A stretch of 64,000 bases of DNA, from positions 12,614,809-12,678,808 of the forward strand of contig CM042086.1 in NCBI GenBank assembly GCA_023512835.1, given 5' to 3'. The notes beneath the pieces are model-generated. The model was not told the origin of the DNA and searched no databases. It was given only the letters and a program-made list of their open reading frames with translations. Below, one piece after another: positions 1 to 11,678 of the stretch (position 1 is the first letter of the stretch; every line of letters begins with the position of its first letter). The position numbers and the translations under genes were made by a program. Source of the DNA: Taxillus chinensis. Taxonomy: Eukaryota; Streptophyta; Magnoliopsida; Santalales; Loranthaceae.

Positions 1-22
1 TTACTGCTGGTGTTGGTGTTAC

Positions 23-82
23 CTTTCCGCCGAGAGAGCAAGTGTCAATGTCGATGGAAACGGAGTCTATAGACTTGGCCAT
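23..82 (-). CDS. First coding exon of a probable NDL (N-MYC downregulated-like) protein, partial
   Basis: Reading the minus strand from an ATG at 82 gives twenty codons, MAKSIDSVSIDIDTCSLGGK, ending in AAG followed at 22 by a GT donor (gtaaca). The remainder lies beyond the left edge. The pattern SxDSVSIDxxxxSLGGK followed by an intron resembles, from memory, the start of plant NDL proteins, alpha/beta-hydrolase-fold proteins reported to interact with G-protein beta subunits and to affect auxin transport. Only 20 residues are visible, so the family call is an inference. The exon with a clean donor is better supported than the name. Upstream (positions above 82) lies a CT/GA-rich leader with several microsatellites, typical of a plant 5' UTR. 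It could also be a chance short ORF, although its position next to the CT-rich leader argues against this. Confidence 0.45.
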
Positions 83-177
83 GGCCGAGGCTCTCTGCAC
101 CTGACGAAAGAGAGAGAGAGAGCCTGGACCCCAACCGGTCTTCTTCTTCGTCGTCGTCGTCTTCTTCGTCCTCTGTT

Positions 178-214
<37 letters not shown>

Positions 215-345
215 GGGAATCTGAAATTTCAACAACAAATCACAGATGTACGAGACGAGAGAGGCTTGAGGGGCCTCGAATGGCTTCTTGGCTTTTATGG
301 GAAGCGAAGAACAGGAGGGGTCCCTTCTCCCTACGTTTCTTTTTT

Positions 346-376
<31 letters not shown>

Positions 377-430
377 ATGTAATGTGGACTGCGGACCCTT
401 CCGCAGCAGGAAGGAAGGAAGGAAGGAATC
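83..430 (-). promoter_or_regulatory. 5' leader and proximal promoter of the left-edge gene, rich in microsatellites
   Basis: On the minus strand this segment lies directly upstream of the start codon at 82. It holds a GA run at about 108-121, TTC/TCG triplets at about 139-171, a GT then GA run at about 176-216, a TA run at about 349-376 and GGAA repeats at about 409-428. CT/GA-rich leaders of this kind are common in plant 5' UTRs. I see no unambiguous TATA box, because the TA run obscures any. Confidence 0.4.
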
Positions 431-1144
431 GAAAAATGGGGTGGTCAATTATATTATATTATATTTTTAACTGGCGCCAGGTTGGTGGGGTGACCTGGCA
501 GCTCCTTTTTGAAGGCACACGCACATTTGATTTGATTTCATATTTTAAAAAAAAATTACTGTTATTATTGGAATTTGGAATCGACATGACAGTCCAACCA
601 TTAAAAACTATTGGTTTGAATTGATTTGGTCTGGTTGGTAGATGTATGGTATGGTATGCACTTTACTATTGCGCATGTGTCAAAAAAAAAAAAAAAACAA
701 TAAGAGCCGTGACCGGTGTGGTCAATACTAATTTAAATGCACCGGTGTGAGTGTCAGATGCATGCAGGATGTTAAACGGGCCTGTTTAAATGCCCAAAGG
801 CCAGCCGGGCCTGTTTGTATTTTTTGTTGGGATGGACCTTTAAACTTTAGTTCGCTCAATGTGTTCAATAATACTTTAAATTAATAATACAATTAGAGGC
901 ATGTTTATTGAGAGTTTTAATTTTTGTATTTTTTATATTTTGTTATTTTTTTATGTAAATTTTAATATTAACATAATTTTTACGGGAAAAAAATATGTTT
1001 TAAAAATAATATGTTTTAAAATTAAATTCAAAAAAGAAGTATATAATATATCGGATGCTTGTAGAAAAATAGAAAAAATAAAACAAATAACAAAAACTAT
1101 TTGGGTCTCTATAGATTTGAGTTTAAATTTAGAAAAAAATAATA
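431..1144. other. AT-rich intergenic DNA
   Basis: No gene is seen. Between about 700 and 840 there is a more mixed stretch, then AT-rich sequence. Short frames present here have no recognisable protein content and no splice context. Confidence 0.5.
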
Positions 1145-1440
1145 TAGGGCCCATTTGATACGATAGTATTTTTTTAGAAATAATTTTTTTAAAAAAATAG
1201 TGAGTCCAACAAATTTAAAAGTATTTATGAGTTATGTAAATTCATTCTGGTCCCATGATTTAAAAAACAATCATGTTTTAATAAACTTCTCTTAAATATA
1301 CTTATGAAACCCACTTTTATCTTTAAAACTAAATTATTAAATTAAATAGTTTTAAATTAAACTGGACACATTGTTTTTAAAACAACCGTGTTTTTTAAAA
1401 ATAGTACCGCGATACTCTAATACTAATCGAATGCACCCTA
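1145..1440. mobile_element. MITE-like element with 15-bp imperfect terminal inverted repeats
   Basis: The left end reads TAGGGCCCATTTGAT and the inverse of the right end reads TAGGGTGCATTCGAT, matching at about 12 of 15 positions. The body is 296 bp, AT-rich and non-coding. TAGGG-type ends are common in hAT-like MITEs. No clear 8-bp target duplication remains (aaataata on the left, caaatcta on the right), so the superfamily is an inference. Confidence 0.5.
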
Positions 1441-3035
1441 CAAATCTAAATTTGAAAATGAGATACTTTTGAAGTTGAGTGTATCGTATTAAAACATATC
1501 GTTATACTCTAATATACCTATAAACTCGTGATTTTAATTTGCAACTTCATGAGCCACAATTTAAATCATAAATTAATGTCTAATGTAATTTTTAATCGAC
1601 AAGTCCGATGTTAAGACTTTAAACTGCAAGTTTTTATTTTATTTCCTAATTTTTCAATTAAATGAAGGGAGTCAACTTGTTTAATATGCATAGAAGTAAA
1701 CTTACAATTTAAACTCACCTGGCACTTAAATCAATAAGTCTTCCAAAATCATTGTTTACCCACCATACATGAATATAGAAACATTTTGAATCTTTAAACT
1801 TTTAAGGACAAAGATTTATAAGTACACCATTGCACCCTTCTATTAGGGTTATGATATTCTATTTTTTATCTTTGGAAAAAATATATAGTTTGGGAACTTG
1901 GTGTCATTGGGCATCTTATAAAAGGCTTTTAACGAATGGAATGTTTTAAGTAAAAGCTTATTTAATATTCCCAAATAACTCGTTGGATTCCCTTATATGT
2001 TTGGCTTGTGTTAAATTGTGTAGAAAGGGAAGAAGCGGCTAATATGGTAGTGGTGGAATAGTAGCTGACTCGGCAGTCTTTTCATTCTATGATGGCTTTA
2101 TTGGTGCTGTCGATGGCAATGGTGAATGGTGTTTTTTGATTTATCATTTGCTTCAATTGCATCTTATGAAATATTGTTTTGGTGCGCAACAAGCTCCTCA
2201 AGCTATTTCATACTTCTTAATATGATGACATTATAGTGCTCCATCAAATTTAGTAGTTACCATGACATATAATTTGTGGAAGCAATTGTCTGCTTATTTA
2301 CTTCTTGAGCCAAGCATTTTTTTTTTTAAATATTGTGTGACCAAAGCCTCAACGAATAAGTTTGATTATTTGAAATAATCTACATACTCTACTTTTGAGT
2401 TACTTGTGTCAAAATAATGTAAACACAATACTTTTCGATTTCACCACCTAGTTCTCTAGGTTGCTATGCTATAGTCAAGGATTTTGGAAATAATTTGGCA
2501 TGGCTGAATTTGTAATTAGGGTTCAAGACATTTTGGCTTTTATATGAGAGGTTTGGATAGTTCTTTTATTAGGACTGTAGGAATTATAAAATTGTTGTTA
2601 GATGACATTATTGCTTTATTATATGAAAAATCACTAACAATGTAATAAGTTCGCTAAAAATAATAATAATTAGTTTTTTTAATGACATGTCATAGTTTTG
2701 CTTATCATAACTTGAACATCTACTATCTAAATGCATTTTTTAAGTTTGAAAATATAATTTAATAACAATACTTAAAAATTCCATTTTCAGTCTATTTATT
2801 TTAAAATAAATAAATAAATAATATTATGAAAGATACATAGTCTCTCAATGACAATTATTATTTCATTTCAACTAATTAAATAATTATATTTTTGTTTAAA
2901 AATGGTTTTTTATTTGTTACTTTGTTATTTAAAAGTAAACCGTAACACTCGTTTAAATAATAAGAAGAAGTCCGTAGGGAAATCTAACTTTAACGAACCC
3001 TACACTTACTCACCGCAGACACGAAGTCCGTGGGC
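1441..3035. other. Intergenic DNA and promoter side of the LpxA gene
   Basis: AT-rich DNA with no recognisable gene. A more mixed segment at about 1990-2170 contains a run of open codons but nothing I recognise. From about 2990 the sequence becomes the leader of the gene starting at 3036. No convincing TATA box is seen. Confidence 0.4.
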
Positions 3036-6000
3036 ATGTCGTCACTCCTCCGCAGTCGCCGCCCTCTCTCCTCCTCTCTTCTCACCACCGCCATTCTCAC
3101 AGCTCGTCGATGGCGCTTCTCTACAGCTCTCTCGTGTATGTGCCCCCCCTCTCTTGCTCTTTCTCTAACTTACGTAATCGGGAATTGGGTTTGTTTACTG
3201 GATTTGTGATGTTCGCAGATGGTAGGGACGAGAACGAAATCGAAGCGAGTAGTAATACTTGCATACACCCAACTGCCATCGTTCACCCAAGCGCTGCTAT
3301 TGGTCAGGTATGCTTTCAATTTGTTGTCTTCCTCATTCATTGTACACGTAGACTTGTACATTGGTTGTTTTATAGTTAGTATTGTCATTTTTCCTGTTGA
3401 ATGTCGATGTTAGTGGGAAAAAATGTGTTTTCTTGGCGCCTTTTAAATAGATATGGAAGTAATTTTATGATTGGTGCATTTTAGACTCCGTTTGGGAGAA
3501 AATAATAACATTTGCGGAGAAAAATTATTGAGAACATCAAGAAAACATATGCAAAATAAGAAGAGAAGTCTAGGTTTCGGTTGACGGAACAAAAAATTTT
3601 ATTTATGCCTAAGCAGTTTTTCACAACAAGCACCGTAAAATAAGGGAAAAGTAAGTTCCCTCTTGACAAACAGGGCATTATATATGATGTGCTATATTTC
3701 AAATTTCCAAATTGTTGATTTTGCATGGTGTTTTTCTAATTAATGTTTTGGTTTCTGTAAGCACTTTTGGAAGTTATATTGAAACGGAGATACAAAGGAA
3801 CTATTACTCCACTTAATGTTTGTTGGACTATGTTGATAAGAGAAAAACATGTGTTTCTCTCTTTGTTTTTCTACCATTTTTCACCATCTGAAGGGTTGGC
3901 TTCACCTCGTTCATCATGCAGGGTGTTTCAGTTGGTCCATTCTGTACTGTGAGTTCCTCTGCAAAGCTTGGGAATGGCTGTCGATTATATCCCGGAAGTC
4001 ACATTTTTGGTGATACCAAACTTGGGGAACACTGTGTTTTGATGACGTTAGTTTAGCTATCTTTTAAACTGTTTTATTTAAATAACCCAAGCTTACAATT
4101 ACTCACGAACACAATGCAGGATATGTGGAAGTAATTAGTTGTCAAGTTTTGAATTCAGGATATGTGTTGTACCTATAACTGTGTGCTTATATTTATGTAA
4201 TGGTGTGAAAGTTTATAAATTTGTCAGGCAGTGGTGCTGTGATTGGTGATGATCTTCCTGGGTGCACAATCATCGGAGACAACAATATTATAGGACATCA
4301 TGCTGTGGTTGGCATAAAATGCCAAGATATGAAATATAAGGTTGGATTTCCCTTACTTCAAGTACTTAATACCCATTGCGCTCATTTAAAGTAAAAGTTA
4401 CTGAATTTATTATTTGTATGTTTATGGTTTCAGCCAGGAGATGAATGTTTCCTTAATGTAGGTAGCAACAATGAGATCAGAGAACATTCCTCTATCCATA
4501 GATCTTCAAAGTCAAGTGACAAAACAGTATGTGATTGTTTTGCTATTAATTTTATCAAATTTATGTATTTGCAATGATTCATATTCTAATTACCATTATG
4601 TTTAAGGTTATTGGTGACAATAATCTTATCATGGGGTCTTGTCACATTGCCCATGACTGCAAAATAGGCAACTGCAACATCTTTGCCAACAGTACTCTTA
4701 TAGCGGGCCATGTTGTTGTGGGAGTAAGTCCTTTATATTTTTAGAATTTGAAAGGCATACATTCTGCGTTTTTTTGTTATTATTATTAAAAGAAAAAATT
4801 AGATTGAAGTTGATATATGCTATAGTGCTTTGAATACAGGATTATACTCACACTGCTGGGGCTACTGTTGTTCATCAATTTTGCCGCATCAGCTCTTTTT
4901 CTTTTGTTGGGGGTGGCTCTGTGGTAGGACTATTTTCTTTCTCATGCTTTGGGTTCATTGTTTGCCCTCCTTTAATTTATACTGCTATTTAAATTCACAT
5001 ACCTTATAGGGTATTTGACATGGACATTAGCTTCAGTCTTGATGGCGGATATTGGACACAGACCCACAGGCCCCAGCCATGATATTCCCAAATAAAAAGT
5101 GAACTCTAATGGGGTTAATGCTTCAAAAGTGTTACATAAAAAATATCTTCACTACTGCTTTTAGGGCTGAATATAATGTTATATTTTTAGCTCCTCCATT
5201 TGGAAATCTGTTTAATCATGAATTTGGATGCTGTCTCTCTAGTAATTTTTTTCTACTCAGTTGTCTTTTTTTTTTTTTTATAGTTGCCATATATAACTTT
5301 ATTTATATGTTCAAAGGTTTCTCAAGATGTCCCAAAGTATATGATGGTTGCTGGAGAAAGAGCTGAGCTCCGTGGTTTGAATGTGGAGGGGCTTCGTCGC
5401 AGTGGATTCTCGACTATAGAGGTTTGCTTTAATGAATTTTTATTTCTTAAATTTATTTATTTTAAACAAAAGGTTGGTTGGAGGAGGCAAATAACTTGCA
5501 ACAAATTCCCCTAGGAGCCTAAGCATAATGGGGCGGGAGGAGGCAAATAGCTTGGGACAAGTTGCACTAAGTTCTAACTGTTTTGTAGATAGGACACTAC
5601 AACAGATGCAAGTTATTTCCTTTTGAACCCCAAAAACTAGTAGTAACGACTCATGAATCGAGCTTGATAAATTCGCTGCTCCTTGAATACCCAGAAAAGA
5701 CTACATCAAATGGGCCACAAGATGCTGCAATGAAAGAATTTTGAGAAAGGAGAAAATATGAATTAGTGTGTTTTTCTAGTAGGACCAATCCAAGTCTATT
5801 TATAATAGACTGAGGACTATGAGGGAACCTTGAATGTGGAAAGTTGGAGGAATATATTGTAGAGAATATTTGCATCTCTTCTAGTTCAATTATACCAAAT
5901 ATTGTATGTATAATATTTTCAACAATAGTGTTGGCTCTATTAGGGGCCATAAACTAAGAGAAAAATGTAAATTTGAGAATAATCTTTTGCCTCCAAATTT

Positions 6001-6925
6001 TCTATGCAATGGAAAAGTTATTTGATAGAAAAATTGAATGATCAAATTTATGAACATTGAAAAGATTCATAAACATGGATTTGCAACTACGAAGACGAGA
6101 ACCCCCCAAAGACCAGAGTCCCCACTAATGGGAGAGAAAGATTGCACGCTACCAACAAGAACATTACATTTCTTGAGGTTAACATTGTATTGCAGTGCAG
6201 TCTTCATGAGTTGGGAGAAAATTTGAGAGTAGAAATCTGATGCAGACACACAAGCATATCTCCTAACATCATGACCTCAGAACCTTCTATCCTCTTCAGT
6301 TTTTGCTTGGCCCTTAAATTAAGCCTATATATGGGATTTCTATATATGCATGGGTAATGGCTTGCGTACTAAAAGCAACGTTTGTGGGAAGATGGATGAA
6401 TATGACTGTAATAGATGCTGCGATGTTAGCATCTTGTTTGTTACATCCCAGATAAGCTGGACCACATTTAAATGTTTAAAATTAAGTTCAGGATGGTGGT
6501 TGTCATGCTCTTATTGCAGCTTACATTATTAGTTAATCATCCTTCTCAAATCATATAAAATTAATTTTAGGTTAGATTATTACCAATATAATTTACCGCC
6601 AGCTAGTTCTCATCAATTCTTTTGACATGGGTCTAGATAAAGAGCTTGAGGGCAGCTTACAAGCGAATATTTTTGACAGTTGATGAAAATTCCAAGGGTA
6701 TTGAAGATCGTCTCGTGGAAGTGGTATTACGTTTTTTTGTTTTCTCCCCGATATAACTTGCATAAAATGGCATATCAATATTCAAAAATCCAGGCAATTT
6801 TGCAGGAGAAGGATGAAGGCTTGGCTCAGGTTCATGTTGTTTTGCAAATGGTGCAATCCATTCGTGATTCTTTTGGAGAAGATCGCCGAGGGATTTGCAG
6901 GTCTAGAAGTTGGAGTTGGTCTTGA
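3036..6925 (+). CDS. LPXA: Mitochondrial UDP-N-acetylglucosamine acyltransferase, LpxA-like (10 exons)
   Basis: LpxA transfers a hydroxyacyl chain to UDP-GlcNAc, the first step of lipid A-type synthesis. Plants carry a mitochondrial version. My exons are 3036-3135, 3219-3307, 3922-4046, 4232-4340, 4434-4526, 4607-4723, 4840-4923, 5317-5421, 6637-6723 and 6806-6925. They join in frame to 342 residues, close to the plant family length. The start at 3036 gives an Arg/Ser-rich N-terminus ([14 protein letters not shown], then [10 protein letters not shown]) typical of a mitochondrial presequence; the ATG at 3110 is out of this frame. Exons 2-7 encode left-handed beta-helix hexapeptide repeats such as [14 protein letters not shown] and [15 protein letters not shown], and the catalytic-type His segment [12 protein letters not shown]. 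Exons 8-10 give the helical C-terminus ([29 protein letters not shown]). Most introns are GT-AG with good donors; the acceptors before exons 6 and 8 end in AAG. Intron 8 is 1.2 kb. The protein appears intact. Confidence 0.93.
5422..6636 (+). other. Large intron 8 of the LpxA gene
   Basis: This intron is much longer than the others. It contains a short direct repeat: a GGAGGAGGCAAATA motif followed by similar bases at about 5480 and again near 5537. A minus-strand open frame at 5651-5950 has no recognisable product. The mixed base composition suggests an old insertion, but I found no terminal repeats. Confidence 0.4.
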
Positions 6926-7095
6926 AGGGAAATGCTGATGCGATTTTGTCTTTTGATCATTATTGCTTTCCAAGCAGGCCTTGCAGAGCTTGCTTTGAAA
7001 GGTTAGCCTACCTTTTCGGGGCTAGTAACACTTCTTGTATCACTGAAAGCTGTCGTATCAATAGTAGTTGTTGATCCGTAGATGTAAATTAGTGT

Positions 7096-7101
7096 AATAA
7101 A
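7096..7101 (+). terminator. Likely polyadenylation signal of the LpxA gene
   Basis: An AATAAA hexamer lies 171 bp after the stop codon at 6925, in a T-rich 3' region. The distance and context fit a plant near-upstream element. Confidence 0.45.
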
Positions 7102-9243
7102 CCATGCTGATCGACAGAATATATATTGAAAATCCTCTTCAGTTTACTGGTTTTTCCATTGAATTCCCTGGAAAGTAAAATTTGATCCAGTAGCTAGTTA
7201 GCTATTCTTAATAAACCCATTTTCAAAAATTTGATGAACAGGTTTTTCGTAAATTTAAATATTATTTATTTACAATCCTATTAATAAAAAGTAATTATGC
7301 TTGAATCTTATGGCCCTGCGTCTCCCTCTCCGCCACGGACTGCATCTCTACCACCAAGCCACCGCTGCTACTCTGCTTCAACGCTGAATTAAAAGAACTA
7401 CAACATAGCATCCACCGCATCCAATAAGACCATAAATTGAAGCCATTGGATTCCCATCAAATTCTACCAATTCCACATGAGGTATCAATAAATTATAGCC
7501 TGGCCTTCTCAGTTAAGTTTTGTCATGACTCTGTTGGGACTCCAGTTTTAGCCAGCCAAGTTGATCTTACTATGAGATACACAAACACTACTTTCTCTTT
7601 GACAAGTCCTGCTGCTTCAGCAGTTGCCCAAAGAGTTTGTGCTCTGGCTCCTACCTACTGCTGCTGCCCTCCTATGCCGACCCAGCCGATCATCCATTTC
7701 ACGCCCCCTCCTCCATCCTCCCCCATGCGGGTCCGACCAGATGCTCACCCTGCCAAAGCCGCGTACGCGGCCAATCCACCGTATGTAAAACTTTATTTGC
7801 GGGGACAAAAAGCACGGTGTATCTCATTCTCTCTTTCGTGTATAACTTTAGTCGATTATATTTATAATTTTATAATATTTTAAATATTATTATTTAATTA
7901 CATAATTATTAGTTATAATTTTTAATATTTTAAATAATATTTATTATTATAAATTAAATAATTTTATTTTTTTAAGTCAAAAAAACATAAAATTTGATTT
8001 GAATTAAAATGATTCATATGAACAGAACAAATGAGGAATGATAGTGGGGTGTGAGTGGATGAAATTTTCATCGCTAATCCTACTAGAGGATAAGGTATCT
8101 CATCCCGCTTATGCATGAAACAGGATACGATTTTAAAATTTAACTCTTTGTCTAAGTGGTGGTAGAGTATGATAATAAGTTGATTCGTAGGATGGATATT
8201 ATCCTCGGCTCATAGTATTTGCAATATATGAAATAATTTTTTTAATTTTTATTAATTTAAAATTGAAAAATGTTTCATCCTGATGTTATATACTAAGGTT
8301 GATAATACATATATAGTTGGGTAGGGATTTATTTGCTAAGACACAAAGAAAGAAAATGGTATTATTATTATTCTGGGAAAATGTAATTAATTGTGTCATT
8401 GTCAAGATATTGTGCATAATAATTGACTTATCACAAAAAGTCCAACTTCCCCTAAATCTTGGTGGAGCTTAGAAATTACATCTAAATTGTTGCCTAAAAA
8501 TTTAAAGTCTTCATTCCCCCGGCTAGACCTGGATTGACATGCCTGAATTTTCAATAAAAGTAGATTTGGGTGATCATATTTTTTAATTTATTAGAGTTCT
8601 TGTTATCTTTTTTTTTTTTTTTTTTCATTTCCACTTAAAGTCATACCTTACCTACCCTGGAAACCATTGGGAGATTTCTCTCTTTTATCTTTATGGTATA
8701 AAACACTTTCTAAATTCTTTTTCAGCACCATGATAGCATTAACAATAAACAAAATTCAAAATTATCTTTTGTCGGCTGGGCACCTCATAATACCCTTTTC
8801 AATATCTCTTTCCACAGGTGGAGGATTTGAGTCCGCTGAGGTGGCCAGTGCTCCTTGTCATTTTTCCCTAGCTTGTTGATGTAAATTGAATACGTTCTTT
8901 ATTTAAAATTTTTTAAAACTCTGTATAATATTTGTATTTTTTTAATGCTCTTTAATGCATGCATATGAAACATATCTAATTTAAAGTTCATTGTAAAAAA
9001 TTATTTATTCAAAAACTTTTTAGCAAGAGACACAAAAAAAATAAAAAGATTAAAGAAATTAAAACTAAAAAAATTCTAGTATGGGTAAGCTCTAGAAAGA
9101 TAATGCTGGAGTATAATATGAGCATAAGTGAGGTGTTTTGAGGAATTGAGAGATGATTTTTTTTGGTAACTCATAAAATTACTTAATATATATATAAGAT
9201 AATACTAACTTGAAAAGGTGAGCAATTATATTAAAATGAGCAA
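7102..9243. other. Intergenic DNA without a supported gene
   Basis: A plus-strand open frame spans 7437-7883 (148 codons) with a Pro/Ser-rich second half. It has no domain I recognise and its base composition shifts inside the frame, so I do not call it. The rest is AT-rich, including a T run near 8610 and AT-rich DNA to 9240. Confidence 0.4.
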
Positions 9244-9486
9244 AATTAATATGAACGTTAGACTTCATTTAAATTTGATCTAGGTTCAAAATAATTATAA
9301 TTAATTGATTATTAAAAATATCATCTGTTATAAATACAAACCCTATCCTATGCAGATGTGTCACATCTTTGTTCCGTCCAGACCAACACGCCTTTCACTA
9401 GATGATATTTTTAATAACCAATTAATTATAATTATTTTGAACCATTAGATCAAATTTAAATAAAATCTAACGGTTCATATTAATTT
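9244..9486. mobile_element. Fold-back (long inverted repeat) MITE-like element
   Basis: The left arm at about 9244-9326 and the right arm at about 9399-9486 are imperfect reverse complements over more than 80 bp. Matching blocks include TTAATATGAACGTTAGA against TCTAACGGTTCATATTAA, and AATATCATCT against AGATGATATT. A spacer of about 70 bp separates them. The outer flanks are TA-rich (around 9188 and 9519), so the true ends may lie slightly further out. A hairpin-forming non-autonomous DNA transposon is the simplest reading. Confidence 0.7.
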
Positions 9487-10254
9487 TATTAAGATAGTTG
9501 CTAAGTTAACATTACCCATATATATATATATTACATTTATTCCTCCATTTCAAAGGCGAGACTAATCTTATAAATAAATATACAAATAATAAGATACATG
9601 TTAATATTACTTAAGAAACACCTCGATTAATATATGATAGCATTGTTAATGATTATCATCATAGAACAAATTGCTCAGCTATTCCATACTGTATAAATGG
9701 AGCTACGAGAATACAAACGCTTTTTAATTAGCTTATCACACCAAGGTGTATGCTCCAATTAAATGGTGATATGGAATTCTTATAATAAAAAGCGTTCTAC
9801 TTAGCATATCCACGCTTTGTAATTGTAATTAGCATATCCACACTCACAGCTCTGACTAAATAGTCATCCGTGTTAGTTGACGAGCAATAAATAAATAAAT
9901 AAATAAATAAAATTCTAAGGGTTCCCTTTCAGCCAAAAATAGCAGTCCGCTGTACCAACTGCCTTCCCAAAACACAAGATTCCTTCTAGATAATTCATAC
10001 ACCTTTTATTTTATTTTTATTTTTTTTTCTTTCGTTTTTTTAAATAAAAGAAAACCACCCGGCTATCCAACTAATCCCGCGATTAAGCTTGTCCTGTGTA
10101 AAACTATCCCTAGTACCTATTATTCATTCACCTTTTCTTAATCCTAAATTCTAGCAGCCCAATGTACAGAAAATTTCAAAACAATAAACAGTGTCCACCC
10201 AATCATACACTCATGGAGTGGATCCATTTTCACAAGGCCCCACCTCCCCCTTAT
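9487..10254. other. Upstream region of the MYB-related gene
   Basis: This is AT-rich DNA with an AAAT repeat at about 9889-9911 and a T-rich patch near 10010-10040. No other gene is seen. Confidence 0.4.
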
Positions 10255-10259
10255 CATCA

Positions 10260-10266
10260 TATATAC
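10260..10266 (+). promoter_or_regulatory. TATA box of the MYB-related gene
   Basis: TATATAC sits within tcatcatatataccacc, about 125 bp before the ATG at 10389. That spacing suits a plant TATA box followed by a leader of about 95 bp. The leader has no in-frame stop, but no ATG lies upstream in that frame. Confidence 0.5.
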
Positions 10267-10388
10267 CACCAAACTTTATCATTTGTAAATCACTAAATCG
10301 CTCTCTTCCTCCCAATGTGTGCTTGGCAGTTGTGGGTTTGGAATTTGATTGTTGGTTCTTTGGAACTAAGCTCCTTGTCTTGAAGAGA

Positions 10389-11678
10389 ATGGGAAGGAAG
10401 TGCTCTCATTGTGGGAACATAGGCCACAATTCAAGGACATGCACCAATTTTAGAGGGGCTCGTGCTCGTGCTCGTGGAGGTTTGAGGCTTTTTGGGGTTC
10501 AACTTGATCTCTCCTCTTCTCCACCTCTAAATCTCGTTCCCTTGAAGAAAAGCTTTAGCATGGATTGCCTGTCCTCAACTTCCTCGGCTTCATTTCCTTC
10601 CCCATCTTCTTCACTGTCCTCATCGCGGGTTTCGGCTGATGACAATTCTGGTAAGGCCCACACAGGGTATGCATCTGATGGCCTAATGGGCCCTTGCCAA
10701 GACAGAAAGAAAGGTGAGAATTGAACATCCTGTTTCTGCTTTATTGTCCCCGGTTCAGAGGCTTTAATTAGGATATTTTCCTGATGATTGGGGCTGATAT
10801 TTGGTGCAGCCATAATAATTAATAAATGTAAATTACCCTAAAAAGAAAAAACAATAGGCTCCAATTTGAGTGGTACTTATATTTACCATAAAAGTCTGTT
10901 CCTTTATGATCCCCTTCTTGATGCATATATATATATATATGCATTTTTTTTTCCAATCATAGGATCGCTGTCTTAATATATTTCAACCAGAATTTTTATT
11001 GATAATATTTTCTTTCTAAGGAGTCCCTTGGACAGAGGAAGAGCACAGAACATTTCTGGTAGGGCTTGAGAAGCTAGGAAAGGGTGACTGGAGAGGAATA
11101 TCCAAAACATTTGTAACCACAAGGACTCCTACCCAAGTTGCCAGCCATGCCCAGAAGTATTTTCTTCGCCAGGCCACCCTGATCAGCAAGAAGAAGCGAC
11201 GGTCGAGTCTCTTTGATATGGTAATACAACTGTCCAGTTGCCGGCACACGCACACATACATGTATGCGTATGTGTTTGTCTATATATAATTATATATATT
11301 CTCTAATTTGCTGATCATAAAACTGCCAATTTTCTGTCTTTTCTTTAATAGGTTGGGAGCATCAACAATTCCAGTACCAAAGGAATGCATGGGGCAAAAT
11401 CTAGCTCCCCACCGTGCATAGATCTCATTTCCTCGGAACAAGATAGAACAAGGGAGCATCAAGAGACCGCCAATTCTCAATTACCTTTGGCTGGGCACTG
11501 TCCTATGCCTCTCCTGTCCTCTGGACCGACCCATTCACGGCCCAGCTCTTGTAATGCGGCACCCGTTTCCCTCAATGCACCCCCTGACCTTGAGCTCACT
11601 CTTGCAGCTCCAAAGACTGTAGATCATAGCAACCCTTCCTCTGGTGGCCTTCTCATCGGACCCATCAGTGCCATATGA
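10389..11678 (+). CDS. MYB-related (1R, SHAQKYF-type) transcription factor with repression motifs, 3 exons
   Basis: Exons 10389-10713, 11021-11220 and 11352-11678 join in frame to 283 residues. The N-terminus has a CCHC zinc knuckle (C5, C8, H13, C18), then an Arg/Ala stretch and an RLFGV motif at 33-37, a known R/KLFGV repression motif. The single MYB repeat starts around G109 ([13 protein letters not shown]) and ends with SHAQKYF at 150-156. A basic KKKRR follows. Near the C-terminus LELTL at 255-259 fits the EAR repression motif. The family (KUA1/MYBH, MYBS-like) binds I-box or TATCCA-type DNA elements in the nucleus and regulates sugar, hormone or growth responses. Introns are GT-AG with phases 1 and 0. 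I cannot assign the exact orthologue. The gene appears intact. Confidence 0.92.

Noticed and set aside
7437..7883. 148-codon plus-strand open frame
   Set aside because: No domain, no family resemblance, abrupt composition change inside the frame, and no start or splice context that supports a gene.
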